Part shown: positions 36,076 to 43,654 of the stretch, piece by piece
How positions within the stretch are numbered: the stretch's first letter is position 1
Layout: every line of letters starts with the position of its first letter
NCBI RefSeq assembly: GCF_000721705.1
Contig: NZ_JOJL01000026.1
Span: 186,001 to 250,000 of the forward strand
DNA from: Actinoplanes subtropicus
GTDB lineage: Bacteria > Actinomycetota > Actinomycetes > Mycobacteriales > Micromonosporaceae
Length of the DNA stretch: 64,000 nt
Direction: 5' to 3'
Program-made: the position numbers and the translations under genes
Notes under the pieces: model-generated
The model's input: the letters and a program-made list of their open reading frames with translations, nothing else
What the model was told of the DNA's origin: nothing
Databases searched by the model: none

Positions 36076-36345
36076 TTAGTCCGGCCACTGGCCAGTGAGT
36101 TTACGAACTCCGGTAGCGCCACCTCGATCGACGGCCGCCTTCACGACAGCGAAGATCAGGCCCTGGAGCGCGGCGGCCGCGAGAATCTCCCCCCAGCCGC
36201 GGTCCTCATCGGTCGCATTCGGCGCATCGTCATCGCCGGACACCACCTTCCAGACCTCCTTGAACGCGAAGCCCGCCAGCGCGCCGGCCGCCGCGCCCAG
36301 CAGCAGCCCCACCGGCTTGTACGCGATCTTGGATACCTTGCTCAA
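36076..36345 (-). CDS. DUF4235 membrane protein
   Basis: An 89-residue protein with two predicted membrane stretches (VGLLLGAAAGALAGFAF and ILAAAALQGLIFAVVKAAV) and the acidic middle SGDDDAPNATDEDRGW, matching actinobacterial DUF4235. Its ATG overlaps the DUF3618 stop by four bases, so it is the last gene of a translationally coupled three-gene operon. Function unknown; the set is associated with the cell envelope. Confidence 0.85.
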   Translation of the reverse strand: MSKVSKIAYKPVGLLLGAAAGALAGFAFKEVWKVVSGDDDAPNATDEDRGWGEILAAAALQGLIFAVVKAAVDRGGATGVRKLTGQWPD

Positions 36346-36620
36346 CGCCGCCTCCCTCGCAGCACCAGGATGATCCCGGCCACCGCCACCGCGGCGGCCA
36401 CCACCATCGCGATCGGGACCTGGTTGGTCCGGACCGTCTCGAGGGCGCGTTCCCGGGCGACCTCGACCTGCTCCCTCGCCCGCGCCTTGACGTCGGCCTT
36501 GGCCGCCAGGGCCTGCACCGTCTCGCCGAGGTCGGCCCGGGTCTGCTTGATCTCGGCCCGTAGCTCCTCGATGGTCGGTTTCGGCGCCGGCGTCGCCGTA
36601 TCGTCCGTCCGCTCACTCAT
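36342..36620 (-). CDS. DUF3618 protein
   Basis: A 92-residue protein: N-terminal helical domain (IEELRAEIKQTRADLGETVQALAAKADVKARA, the DUF3618 signature) and one C-terminal membrane helix followed by RGRRR. It overlaps both neighbours by four bases (ATGA type). Likely a membrane-tethered amphipathic partner of the Holin-X protein upstream; mechanism unknown. Confidence 0.85.
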   Translation of the reverse strand: MSERTDDTATPAPKPTIEELRAEIKQTRADLGETVQALAAKADVKARAREQVEVARERALETVRTNQVPIAMVVAAAVAVAGIILVLRGRRR

Positions 36621-37045
36621 GCCCGGCTCCGCTCCTTGACCGCCTGCTTGACCTCGTCCACGTCGAGCTTCACGCTCTCGATCGCGGCCTTGGGCTCGGG
36701 CGGGACCGCCTTGGTCACCTGATTCTTACCGAACAGCGCCAGGATTCCGGCGACCAGGAACAACGCGACGGTCCAGATCAGCGCGGCCAGCCAGAGCGGC
36801 AGGAACAGGTCGAACACGATGATCAGGGTGGCGATCGCCGCGCCCACGCCGTAGAAGACGAAGACTCCCCCGGCGCCGAACAGGCCGATCCCGATGCCGG
36901 CGTGCTTGCCCTTCTCGGCGAGTTCGGCCTTGGCCAGCGCGATCTCGTCGCGGACCAGGCGCGAGAGCTGCTCGCTCGCGGTCTGCACGAGCTCGGCGGT
37001 CGACTGCTCGGCGACCGGTCGCTTGCCGTTCAGGACGTCGGCCAT
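36617..37045 (-). CDS. Actinobacterial Holin-X / phage-holin-superfamily III protein
   Basis: A 142-residue protein with an amphipathic N-terminus (LVQTASEQLSRLVRDEIALAKAELAEK) and two membrane helices (GLFGAGGVFVFYGVGAAIATLIIVF and LWLAALIWTVALFLVAGILALF), then a charged tail. The holin name is a family label; with no phage genes around it is a chromosomal envelope protein. First gene of the Holin-X/DUF3618/DUF4235 operon. Confidence 0.85.
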   Translation of the reverse strand: MADVLNGKRPVAEQSTAELVQTASEQLSRLVRDEIALAKAELAEKGKHAGIGIGLFGAGGVFVFYGVGAAIATLIIVFDLFLPLWLAALIWTVALFLVAGILALFGKNQVTKAVPPEPKAAIESVKLDVDEVKQAVKERSRA

Positions 37046-37094
37046 GGTGTCCCCCTTTTCCCTACCCAGGGTTTATGCCCTGATCAACAAGGCG

Positions 37095-38243
37095 TCAATC
37101 CCCTTGCGGAAAATGTGACTGCGCCCCCGCGAAGCGGGCGCCGCGCTCCTCGCCGTCCCGGCCGCCGGAGAAGACCTGGGCGTCGCTGGACGGCTCGCGG
37201 GGCGTGGCCCGGGGCGGGGCGGGCTCGGCGGACCGATCGAGGTCCGCGCGCACCTTGGGGAGGCTGTCGCGCTGGTGCTGCCAGACGTACGCGACAAGGC
37301 GCTCACGCACCAGGCAGCGCAGGTCCCACAGGGCCGCCGCGTCGGCGGCGCTGACCAGTGCGCGCAGCCGGACGTTCCCGCCGACCGCGTCGGTCACCTG
37401 CAGCACGCAGACCCGGCCGTCCCAGAGCTTGGAGCCCTCGCAGGCCGTGCGGAGCTCGGTGCGCAGGGACTCGACGTCGGCCGAGAAGTCCACGTCCAGC
37501 TCGGCGGTGCCGAGGACGGCCGAGCCCGTACGCGTCCAGTTCTGGAACGGCTTGGTGGTGAAGTACGAGGTCGGCAGCAGCAGCCGGCGGTCGTCCCAGA
37601 TCTGCACGGCCACGTACGTGAGGGTGAGCTCCTCGATCCGGCCCCACTCCCCCTCGACCACGACCACGTCATCGACCCGCACGGCGTCGCTGAACGCGAG
37701 CTGCAGCCCGGCGAAGACGTTGCCGAGCGTGCTCTGCGCGGCCAGCGCGGCGATCACCGAGACCAGCCCGGCCGAGGCGAGCACGCTGGCGCCCAGCGCC
37801 CGGATCCCGGGGAAGGTCATCAGCACCACGCCGAGGGCGAGCACCACGACCCCGGCGACGGTGACCCGGCGCAGGATCACCACCTGGGTCTTGACCCGGC
37901 GGCGTTTCAGGTTGTCCGGCACGTCGGTGCGCCAGCGGGCGAGCGCGGTGTCCTCGAGCACCAGCACGAGGGCGGCGACCAGCCAGGCGAACGCGGCGAT
38001 GAACAGGATCACCAGCAGGTGCAGGATCGGGCCGCGGCCGGGGAAGTCGCCGGCCCAGCCCCGGACCGCCTGCTGGATCGCGAACAGGGTCACCGTGGCG
38101 AGGAACGGGTGGTGCGCGGTGCGGGCCAGGTCGGCGGCGAGTTCGGAGCGCCGCCCGAGCCGGCTCGTCGCCGCGTGCAGGATCTCGACGAGCACGATCG
38201 CGGCGCCGGCCGCGATCGCGACGGTCAGGATGGCGATCATCAT
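37095..38243 (-). CDS. Mechanosensitive ion channel, MscS family
   Basis: A 382-residue membrane protein. Four N-terminal helices precede the pore-lining TM3 (LGASVLASAGLVSVIAALAAQSTLGNVFAGLQLAF) and the beta domain (DAVRVDDVVVVEGEWGRIEELTLTYV). A Pro/Arg-rich tail of about 60 residues follows the MscS core. It would release solutes during hypo-osmotic shock. It starts 10 bases after the DUF1206 gene, forming a pair. Confidence 0.88.
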   Translation of the reverse strand: MMIAILTVAIAAGAAIVLVEILHAATSRLGRRSELAADLARTAHHPFLATVTLFAIQQAVRGWAGDFPGRGPILHLLVILFIAAFAWLVAALVLVLEDTALARWRTDVPDNLKRRRVKTQVVILRRVTVAGVVVLALGVVLMTFPGIRALGASVLASAGLVSVIAALAAQSTLGNVFAGLQLAFSDAVRVDDVVVVEGEWGRIEELTLTYVAVQIWDDRRLLLPTSYFTTKPFQNWTRTGSAVLGTAELDVDFSADVESLRTELRTACEGSKLWDGRVCVLQVTDAVGGNVRLRALVSAADAAALWDLRCLVRERLVAYVWQHQRDSLPKVRADLDRSAEPAPPRATPREPSSDAQVFSGGRDGEERGARFAGAQSHFPQGD

Positions 38244-38253
38244 CGGCGGGGCG

Positions 38254-39078
38254 TCACACCCTCCGGTACCGCGCCTGGGCGAAGCAGTAGACGCCGAACG
38301 CGGCGATGCCGAGCCCGATCAACGCCAGCAGCCACACTCCCCACGGCTGCCCGGCCAGCGTCTTCAGCGCGGCATCGAGGCCCCGGGCCTTGTTCGGGTC
38401 GAAGGTGACGGCCGCGATGAACACCAGAACCCCGGCGATGGCGTACGCGACACCCTTGGCGACGTAGCCGGCCATACCCAGACGGGTCGTCGACTTGCGG
38501 ACCGAGGGCGTCATCTGCTGCGTGTTGAGGCGCTTGAGGAACGTCTTCTTCCACCCGTACAGGAAAATGCCGATGCCGACGCCGATCACCACGAGCCCGA
38601 CGAACCCGACCAGCCAGCGGCCGCCCGAGTGCGCCATGATCGTCGCCGACTTGCTCTGCTGGTTCTGCGCCATCGACGCGTTCGCCCCGTTGAGGATCTT
38701 GAAGGCGTAGAAGGCCAGCCAGAGGTAGAGGAGCGCGCGGACGCCGGAGATCACCCGCTCGGCGATGGCGGTCCTGGTGCGGGGGCCGCTCTCGCCGATC
38801 GCCGCCGCGAAGGCCTGCCAGACGGCGAGGCCGATCATGCCGATCCCGATCAGGACCAGCAACACTTTGCCGACACCGTTGCCGGCCAGCGTCTTCAGGG
38901 CGCCGGACTGGTCGCTCTCCTGGCCGGAGCCGCGGAAGGCGACCTGGAAGGCGACCCAGGCGAACAGCAGGTGGATGATGCCGTAGCCGACGAAGCCGGC
39001 GCGGGCCACGTACTCCAGCGGCTTGCTGTCGGCCGCTCGGGAGGCCGTGTACTTGACATGAGACGTGGCGGAAGACAT
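38254..39078 (-). CDS. DUF1206 membrane protein
   Basis: A 274-residue membrane protein with three tandem DUF1206 units of two helices each (for example ARAGFVGYGIIHLLFAWVAFQ, ISGVRALLYLWLAFYAFKIL, GMAGYVAKGVAYAIAGVLVF). ATG 39078 is chosen for family-like length; a TTG at 39111 is in frame. It probably forms an operon with the downstream mscS. Function unknown. Confidence 0.85.
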   Translation of the reverse strand: MSSATSHVKYTASRAADSKPLEYVARAGFVGYGIIHLLFAWVAFQVAFRGSGQESDQSGALKTLAGNGVGKVLLVLIGIGMIGLAVWQAFAAAIGESGPRTRTAIAERVISGVRALLYLWLAFYAFKILNGANASMAQNQQSKSATIMAHSGGRWLVGFVGLVVIGVGIGIFLYGWKKTFLKRLNTQQMTPSVRKSTTRLGMAGYVAKGVAYAIAGVLVFIAAVTFDPNKARGLDAALKTLAGQPWGVWLLALIGLGIAAFGVYCFAQARYRRV

Positions 39079-39136
39079 GCCCCTCAATTGACCCGTGCCG
39101 ACGTCAGACAAACCTTTCGACCCTAGAGTTGAGGCC

Positions 39137-39424
39137 GTGAGCGACTACGAGGTGCGCGACAACGCCGAGAATCACCGCTTCGAGCTGCTGGTCGACGGCG
39201 AGGCGGCCGGGCTTGCCATGTATCGGCATCGCGGCGAGGACACCGTTGTGGTCACGCACAGCGAGGTGAAGCCGGCCTTCCGCGGGCGGGGGATCGGCAA
39301 TGAGCTGGCGCAGCGGACGCTGGAGTTGATTCGCTCCCGCGGGCAGCGGGTCGTGCCGATCTGCCCGTTCTTCGCCCGCTACGTCGAGGAGCACCCGGAG
39401 TACGACGACATCATCGCCTCCTGA
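39137..39424 (+). CDS. GNAT-like N-acetyltransferase (short, YidJ/COG2388 type)
   Basis: A 95-residue minimal acetyltransferase fold. FELLVDGEAAGLAMYRHRG and the acetyl-CoA loop KPAFRGRGIGNELAQRTLE are present, then VVPICPFFARYVEEHPEY. These short proteins lack the N-terminal strands of full GNATs. GTG 39137 gives the family start; the frame opens 42 bases earlier. It is divergent from DUF1206 and convergent with the hexosaminidase gene. Confidence 0.85.
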   Translation: MSDYEVRDNAENHRFELLVDGEAAGLAMYRHRGEDTVVVTHSEVKPAFRGRGIGNELAQRTLELIRSRGQRVVPICPFFARYVEEHPEYDDIIAS

Positions 39425-39453
39425 CGGTCGCCGGACGCCGAGCGGCGCGGGCG

Positions 39454-41049
39454 TCAGGCTGCGAGCGGGGCGGGGATCGGGCCGCCGGCGATGAGTTCGG
39501 CGGCGGCCAGGCCGCAGGCTCTCGTGGCGCCGTGGGTGGCGATGTGTACGCCGCCCAGGATGGTAACCGGGACGCCCATCTCGACGACGATCGCGTCCGG
39601 GCGTGCCTCGAGCACCCGGGCCAGCGCCGTTGCCAGCCACGGGTGCCGGTGCACGTCCCGGGCGACCAGCACGAGGGCACGGCCCTCCGCGCCGGCCAGC
39701 ACCGGGGCCGCCGGGTCGGCGAGACCTTCGAGGTCGTCGGCCGTCAGTCGCACCGAGGTGGTGCCGGGGAGCAGGTCGTCCAGGGGGGCGCCGACGCCCC
39801 ACGGGGTCTCCGCGCCGATCGCGATGTTGCGCGGCGCGACGAACTCGACCACATGAGCGGGGCGGCTGATCGGCAGCGAGGTGGCGCCCTCCGACCTGGT
39901 CACCTTGACCGCGCGCCGCGCCGCCTCGAAGCCCACCGCCGAGCCGGCCGCCTCGTCCAGCGCCGCGCCGGCCGGCGCCGGGGGGACCGCCGCCAGCTCG
40001 ACGGCCGGGCGGGCCGCGTTCGCGATCGCCCGGGCGCCGGTCTGAGTCTGGGCGCGGGTTGACCGCGCGCCGAGTTCCCGGACCCGGGCCGCCGCCTCGG
40101 CCAGGCGGTCCTCGGCGAGGTCGCCCTCGCGGACCGCGGCGACGATCGCGTCGCGGAGGACGGTTGCGGTCTGTTCGTCGGCGTGGTCGCCGCCTACGCA
40201 GATCGCGTCCACGCCGGCGGCCAGCGCTCGGACCGTGGCGCCGGCCAGGCCGTACTTTCGGCGTACGCCCTGCATCTCGATGCCGTCGGTGACGATCAGG
40301 CCGGCGAAGCCCAGCTCCTCGCGGAGCAGCTCGGTCATGATCTTCCGGCTCAGGGTGGCGGGCAGCTTGTCGTCGTAGGCGGGGACCAGCAGGTGGCCGG
40401 TCATCACGACGCGGACGCCGGCCCGGATCGCCGCACGAAAGGGCAGCAGCTCGCAGGCGTCCAGCGCGGCCCGGTCCCGGGCGATCAGCGGCACGTCGTG
40501 GTGCGAGTCCACACTGGTGTCGCCGTGGCCGGGGAAGTGCTTGGCGCACGCGGCGACACCCGCCTCCTGCAGGCCGCGGACGAAGGCGGCCGAGTGGCGC
40601 GCGACCAGGTGCGGCTCGGCCCCGAACGCCCGTACGCCGATGACGGGGTTGTCGGGGTTGCTGTTGACGTCGGCGTCCGGGGCGTAGTCCAGCGTGATGC
40701 CCGCCGCGGCCAGGTCGGCACCCAGGTCGCGGGCCACCGCCTCGGTCAGCTCCGGGTCGTCGATCGCGCCGAGCGCCAGGTTGCCGGGGCGGGAGCTGCC
40801 GTGCCGCGACTCGAAGCGGGTGACGTCGCCGGCCTCCTCGTCGATCGCGACGATCACGTCCGGCCGCTCGGCGCGCAGCTGGGCGGTGAGCGCGGCCACC
40901 TGGGCGGGCGACTCGACGTTGCGGGCGAACAGCGCGACGCCGCCGAGACCCTCGGCCAGCCATCGGCGGACCCAGTCCGGCGCGGTCGTGCCGACGAAGC
41001 CTGGCTGGAGCACCGTCGCGGCCAGCTCCGGCAGATCGTGGTTGGGCAT
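39454..41049 (-). CDS. nagZ: Beta-N-acetylhexosaminidase, glycoside hydrolase family 3
   Basis: A 531-residue GH3 enzyme expected to release GlcNAc from muropeptides or similar glycans. The family signature KHFPGHGDTSVDSHHD carries the catalytic His/Asp pair of NagZ, and the nucleophile Asp is in VTDGIEM. The C-terminal ~190 residues form an additional alpha/beta domain (LVLVARDVHRHPWLATAL). No signal peptide, so cytoplasmic. ATG 41049 gives a normal N-terminus. Confidence 0.88.
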   Translation of the reverse strand: MPNHDLPELAATVLQPGFVGTTAPDWVRRWLAEGLGGVALFARNVESPAQVAALTAQLRAERPDVIVAIDEEAGDVTRFESRHGSSRPGNLALGAIDDPELTEAVARDLGADLAAAGITLDYAPDADVNSNPDNPVIGVRAFGAEPHLVARHSAAFVRGLQEAGVAACAKHFPGHGDTSVDSHHDVPLIARDRAALDACELLPFRAAIRAGVRVVMTGHLLVPAYDDKLPATLSRKIMTELLREELGFAGLIVTDGIEMQGVRRKYGLAGATVRALAAGVDAICVGGDHADEQTATVLRDAIVAAVREGDLAEDRLAEAAARVRELGARSTRAQTQTGARAIANAARPAVELAAVPPAPAGAALDEAAGSAVGFEAARRAVKVTRSEGATSLPISRPAHVVEFVAPRNIAIGAETPWGVGAPLDDLLPGTTSVRLTADDLEGLADPAAPVLAGAEGRALVLVARDVHRHPWLATALARVLEARPDAIVVEMGVPVTILGGVHIATHGATRACGLAAAELIAGGPIPAPLAA

Positions 41050-41186
41050 GGGCCCCCGTACCTCCGGTGACGTCTTTCGCACGCTCGTGGGAGCGCGCCC
41101 CGTCGTTGTGCCGATACATGGTCACACCCGGCGGCCGATTTAGTCAACAAACCTTCCTATTAGTTGGGCCTCGGTACCATGCGTGC

Positions 41187-41318
41187 GTGCCGTACCCCAT
41201 CGCCGCGACCTCGGGCGTCGACTGGTCGCAGATTCACGCCGTACGCCTGCTCGGGGTGGCTCTTGCCGTCCTGTTCCTGCTGTGGGCGATCCGCCGGATG
41301 TTCGGCGGCAAGAAATAG
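41187..41318 (+). CDS. 43-residue membrane protein
   Basis: A short gene: N-terminal VPYPIAATSGVDWSQIHAVR, one membrane helix (LLGVALAVLFLLWAI) and the end RRMFGGKK. The helix and basic end fit a real inner-membrane microprotein, but the ribosome site before GTG 41187 is poor. It lies between the hexosaminidase (divergent) and recQ (same strand). Confidence 0.5.
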   Translation: MPYPIAATSGVDWSQIHAVRLLGVALAVLFLLWAIRRMFGGKK

Positions 41319-41340
41319 CTGTTTGCCCTTCACATCCATG

Positions 41341-41367
41341 GGGCATCATGGCCGCGCCATGATGCCC
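41341..41367. promoter_or_regulatory. Perfect 12-bp inverted repeat over the recQ start codon
   Basis: GGGCATCATGGC (41341-41352) and GCCATGATGCCC (41356-41367) are exact inverted repeats with a CGC spacer. The recQ ATG (41359 or 41362) is inside the second arm. As RNA it would form a 12-bp hairpin hiding the start; as DNA it is a strong operator-like palindrome. Confidence 0.7.
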
Positions 41368-42990
41368 TCCCTGTATGGACCACGCCTGCGCAAGGTCGCC
41401 CGCCGCCACTTCGGGTGGCCCTCCTTGCGCCCGGGCCAGTTCCGGCCCATGCGCGCCGCGCTACGCCGCCGGGATGCGCTCGTCATCCTGCCGACCGGGG
41501 CCGGCAAGTCGGCCATCTACCAGGTGCCGGCGGTGCTGCTGCCGGGGCCGACGATCGTGATCTCGCCGCTGCTCGCCCTGCAGCAGGACCAGATCGCCCA
41601 GCTGAACGACCGCGGTGACCCGCTGCTGCGGGCGGTGCGGGTCAGCTCCGCCGAGACGCCCAAGCAGCAGCAGGCGGCACTGGAGGAGATCCGCGCCGGC
41701 CGGGCCAAGTTCCTCTTCATCACGCCCGAGCAACTCAGCGACCCGGCGCGGCTGGCCGAGATCAAGGCGCTCAGGCCGGGGCTGGTCGCCGTCGACGAGG
41801 CGCACTGCATCTCCGCGTGGGGGCACGACTTCCGGCCGGACTACCTGGCCCTCGGCGACCTGATCAAGGAGATGGGCCGGCCGCCGGTGCTGGCGCTGAC
41901 CGCGACGGCCTCGCCGCCGGTGCGCGAGGACATCATCGCGCGGCTTCACCTGCGCCGGCCGGAGATCCACGTCTCGGGGCTGGACCGGCCAAATCTCTTC
42001 CTCGAGGTGGCCTACTGCCCGGACGAGGCGTACCGCTGGCGGCGGCTCACCACGCTGATCGACTCGCTGGAGCGGCCCGGGATCATCTACGTCGCGACTC
42101 GGCGGGCGGCCGAGGAACTGTCCGAGCGGCTGGCGTCGGCCGGGTACAACGCGTCGTTCTACCACGGCGGGCTGGCCGGCGGGCCGCGCGAGCAGCGGCA
42201 GGAGGCCTTCGCTGCGGACAAGGTGGACATCATGGTGGCCACCTCGGCGTTCGGCATGGGCATCGACAAGGCGAACATCCGGTGGGTGGCGCACGTGGCG
42301 CTGCCCGACTCGCCGGACAGCTACTTCCAGGAGATCGGCCGCGCCGGGCGGGACGGCGAACCGGCGCACGCGATGCTGCTGTGGCGGGCCGAGGACGAGG
42401 CGATCCGGCGCTTCTTCACCGGCGGCGCGCCGGACGAGACCGAACTGCGGGAGCTGGCCGCGGCGTTGCGGTCCGGGCCGATGACCAAGTCGGCGTTGAA
42501 GGACAAGACGGGACTCGGACCGCGCAAGCTCGGCGCGTACCTCAATCTCCTGGAATTGGCCGGCGCGGCGGTGCCCGGTGCGAGGAACAAGATGACGGTT
42601 CCGCTCTTCGCACCCCTTCCGGCCGCCGCGGCCAAGGCTGCGATCAAGGAGTACGAGCGGCAGCAGGTGGTCGACCGCTCCCGGACCGACATGATGCGCG
42701 GCTTCGCGGAATCCCGGGGGTGCCGCAGTCAGCTGCTGCTCGCCTACTTCGGCGAGAAGTCGGCGAAGCCGTGCGGCCACTGCGACAACTGCGTCAACGG
42801 GGTGGCCGAGCGCCGGCCGGCCGCGGGCGAACCGTTCGCGGTGCACAGCAAGGTGCGGCACCACGAGTGGGGCCTCGGCATGGTGATGGGCTACGCCGAG
42901 GACCGGATGACGGTGCTCTTCGACGACGTCGGCTACAAGACCCTGTCGGTGCCGGTGGTGGTCCGGAACCGGCTGCTCACCGCGGGCTGA
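41359..42990 (+). CDS. recQ: ATP-dependent DNA helicase RecQ
   Basis: A 543-residue superfamily 2 helicase that unwinds DNA 3' to 5' in repair and recombination. Motif 0 (FGWPSLRPGQ), Walker A (PTGAGKSAIYQ), DEAHCISAWGHDFRPDY, LALTATASPPV and ATSAFGMGIDKANIRWV are all present, followed by the zinc-binding Cys cluster ending CGHCDNC. The HRDC domain is missing, replaced by a short C-terminal SH3-like segment (HHEWGLGMVMGYAEDRMTVLF). The start codon (41359 or 41362) lies within a perfect palindrome. Confidence 0.93.
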   Translation: MMPSLYGPRLRKVARRHFGWPSLRPGQFRPMRAALRRRDALVILPTGAGKSAIYQVPAVLLPGPTIVISPLLALQQDQIAQLNDRGDPLLRAVRVSSAETPKQQQAALEEIRAGRAKFLFITPEQLSDPARLAEIKALRPGLVAVDEAHCISAWGHDFRPDYLALGDLIKEMGRPPVLALTATASPPVREDIIARLHLRRPEIHVSGLDRPNLFLEVAYCPDEAYRWRRLTTLIDSLERPGIIYVATRRAAEELSERLASAGYNASFYHGGLAGGPREQRQEAFAADKVDIMVATSAFGMGIDKANIRWVAHVALPDSPDSYFQEIGRAGRDGEPAHAMLLWRAEDEAIRRFFTGGAPDETELRELAAALRSGPMTKSALKDKTGLGPRKLGAYLNLLELAGAAVPGARNKMTVPLFAPLPAAAAKAAIKEYERQQVVDRSRTDMMRGFAESRGCRSQLLLAYFGEKSAKPCGHCDNCVNGVAERRPAAGEPFAVHSKVRHHEWGLGMVMGYAEDRMTVLFDDVGYKTLSVPVVVRNRLLTAG

Positions 42991-43012
42991 GGAGCCGGAT
43001 TCGCTCCGCCAA

Positions 43013-43585
43013 ATGGTGGATTTGGCGGATTCGTCGGCGTGCGATGCTGCGCCTGTGCTGGTGTCCGGTCCGTTCGGTCCCCTGGCGCGGGGTTCGTTGC
43101 TGGCCCGGCGCGCACCACGCCCGGTCACCTCGCCCGTCTTCGGGGACGGTCCCGGCACGCCATGGCTCGACTACACGAATGACCAGCTGAGGTCGGGCTG
43201 CGTCGTGCTGCTCGACGTCTCCGGGAGCTCGGCGCGGCCGCTCGGTGTGCTGCCGCCGGGCGAGTTCGGGCAGCTGGGGCAGCTGCCACCGGGGCGGGAC
43301 CGGGTGGCCGTGGCGGAGGTTCCGCTGGCGGAGTTGCGGGCGGCGACCGGCGATGCGGGGCTGGTGCGGCTGTTGACGGTCGCCCGCGTCACGCTGGTGG
43401 TCTGGTACGTCGACCTCCTTGACTTCACGACCCTGGCCCGCAGGCTGCCTCGCTATCGGACGGTCGTGCTGGACGGCAACGCGGTCGCGATCCCGGACGA
43501 GCCGAGCCGGATGGTCAGCGCCGTGCCACCGGCGCCGCGTTCCGCCGGGCACTGCTTCCGGCCGGTCGTCCCCTTTATGGGGTAA
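43013..43585 (+). CDS. Hypothetical protein
   Basis: A possible 190-residue protein (or 176 from GTG 43055) with no recognised family. The composition is ordinary for the genome, with hydrophobic strand-like stretches (VTLVVWYVDLLDFTTLARRL) but no signal peptide or clear membrane helix. It starts 22 bases after recQ on the same strand. A weak ribosome site leaves the start open. Confidence 0.5.
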   Translation: MVDLADSSACDAAPVLVSGPFGPLARGSLLARRAPRPVTSPVFGDGPGTPWLDYTNDQLRSGCVVLLDVSGSSARPLGVLPPGEFGQLGQLPPGRDRVAVAEVPLAELRAATGDAGLVRLLTVARVTLVVWYVDLLDFTTLARRLPRYRTVVLDGNAVAIPDEPSRMVSAVPPAPRSAGHCFRPVVPFMG

Positions 43586-43654
43586 TCCACCCGGAGCAAC
43601 CCTTTGCCCGCAAACACCATGCTTGGCGGCATCCGCGGCGCCTAGCGTCGGACC

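Noticed and set aside
35803..36639. A 278-codon plus-strand frame upstream of the cold-shock gene.
   Set aside because: It runs antisense through DUF4235 and DUF3618, has no ribosome site and crosses a terminator hairpin.
36617..37045. Prophage remnant suggested by a holin-like gene.
   Set aside because: No phage structural, integrase or lysin gene is nearby; the gene belongs to a chromosomal family found with DUF3618/DUF4235.
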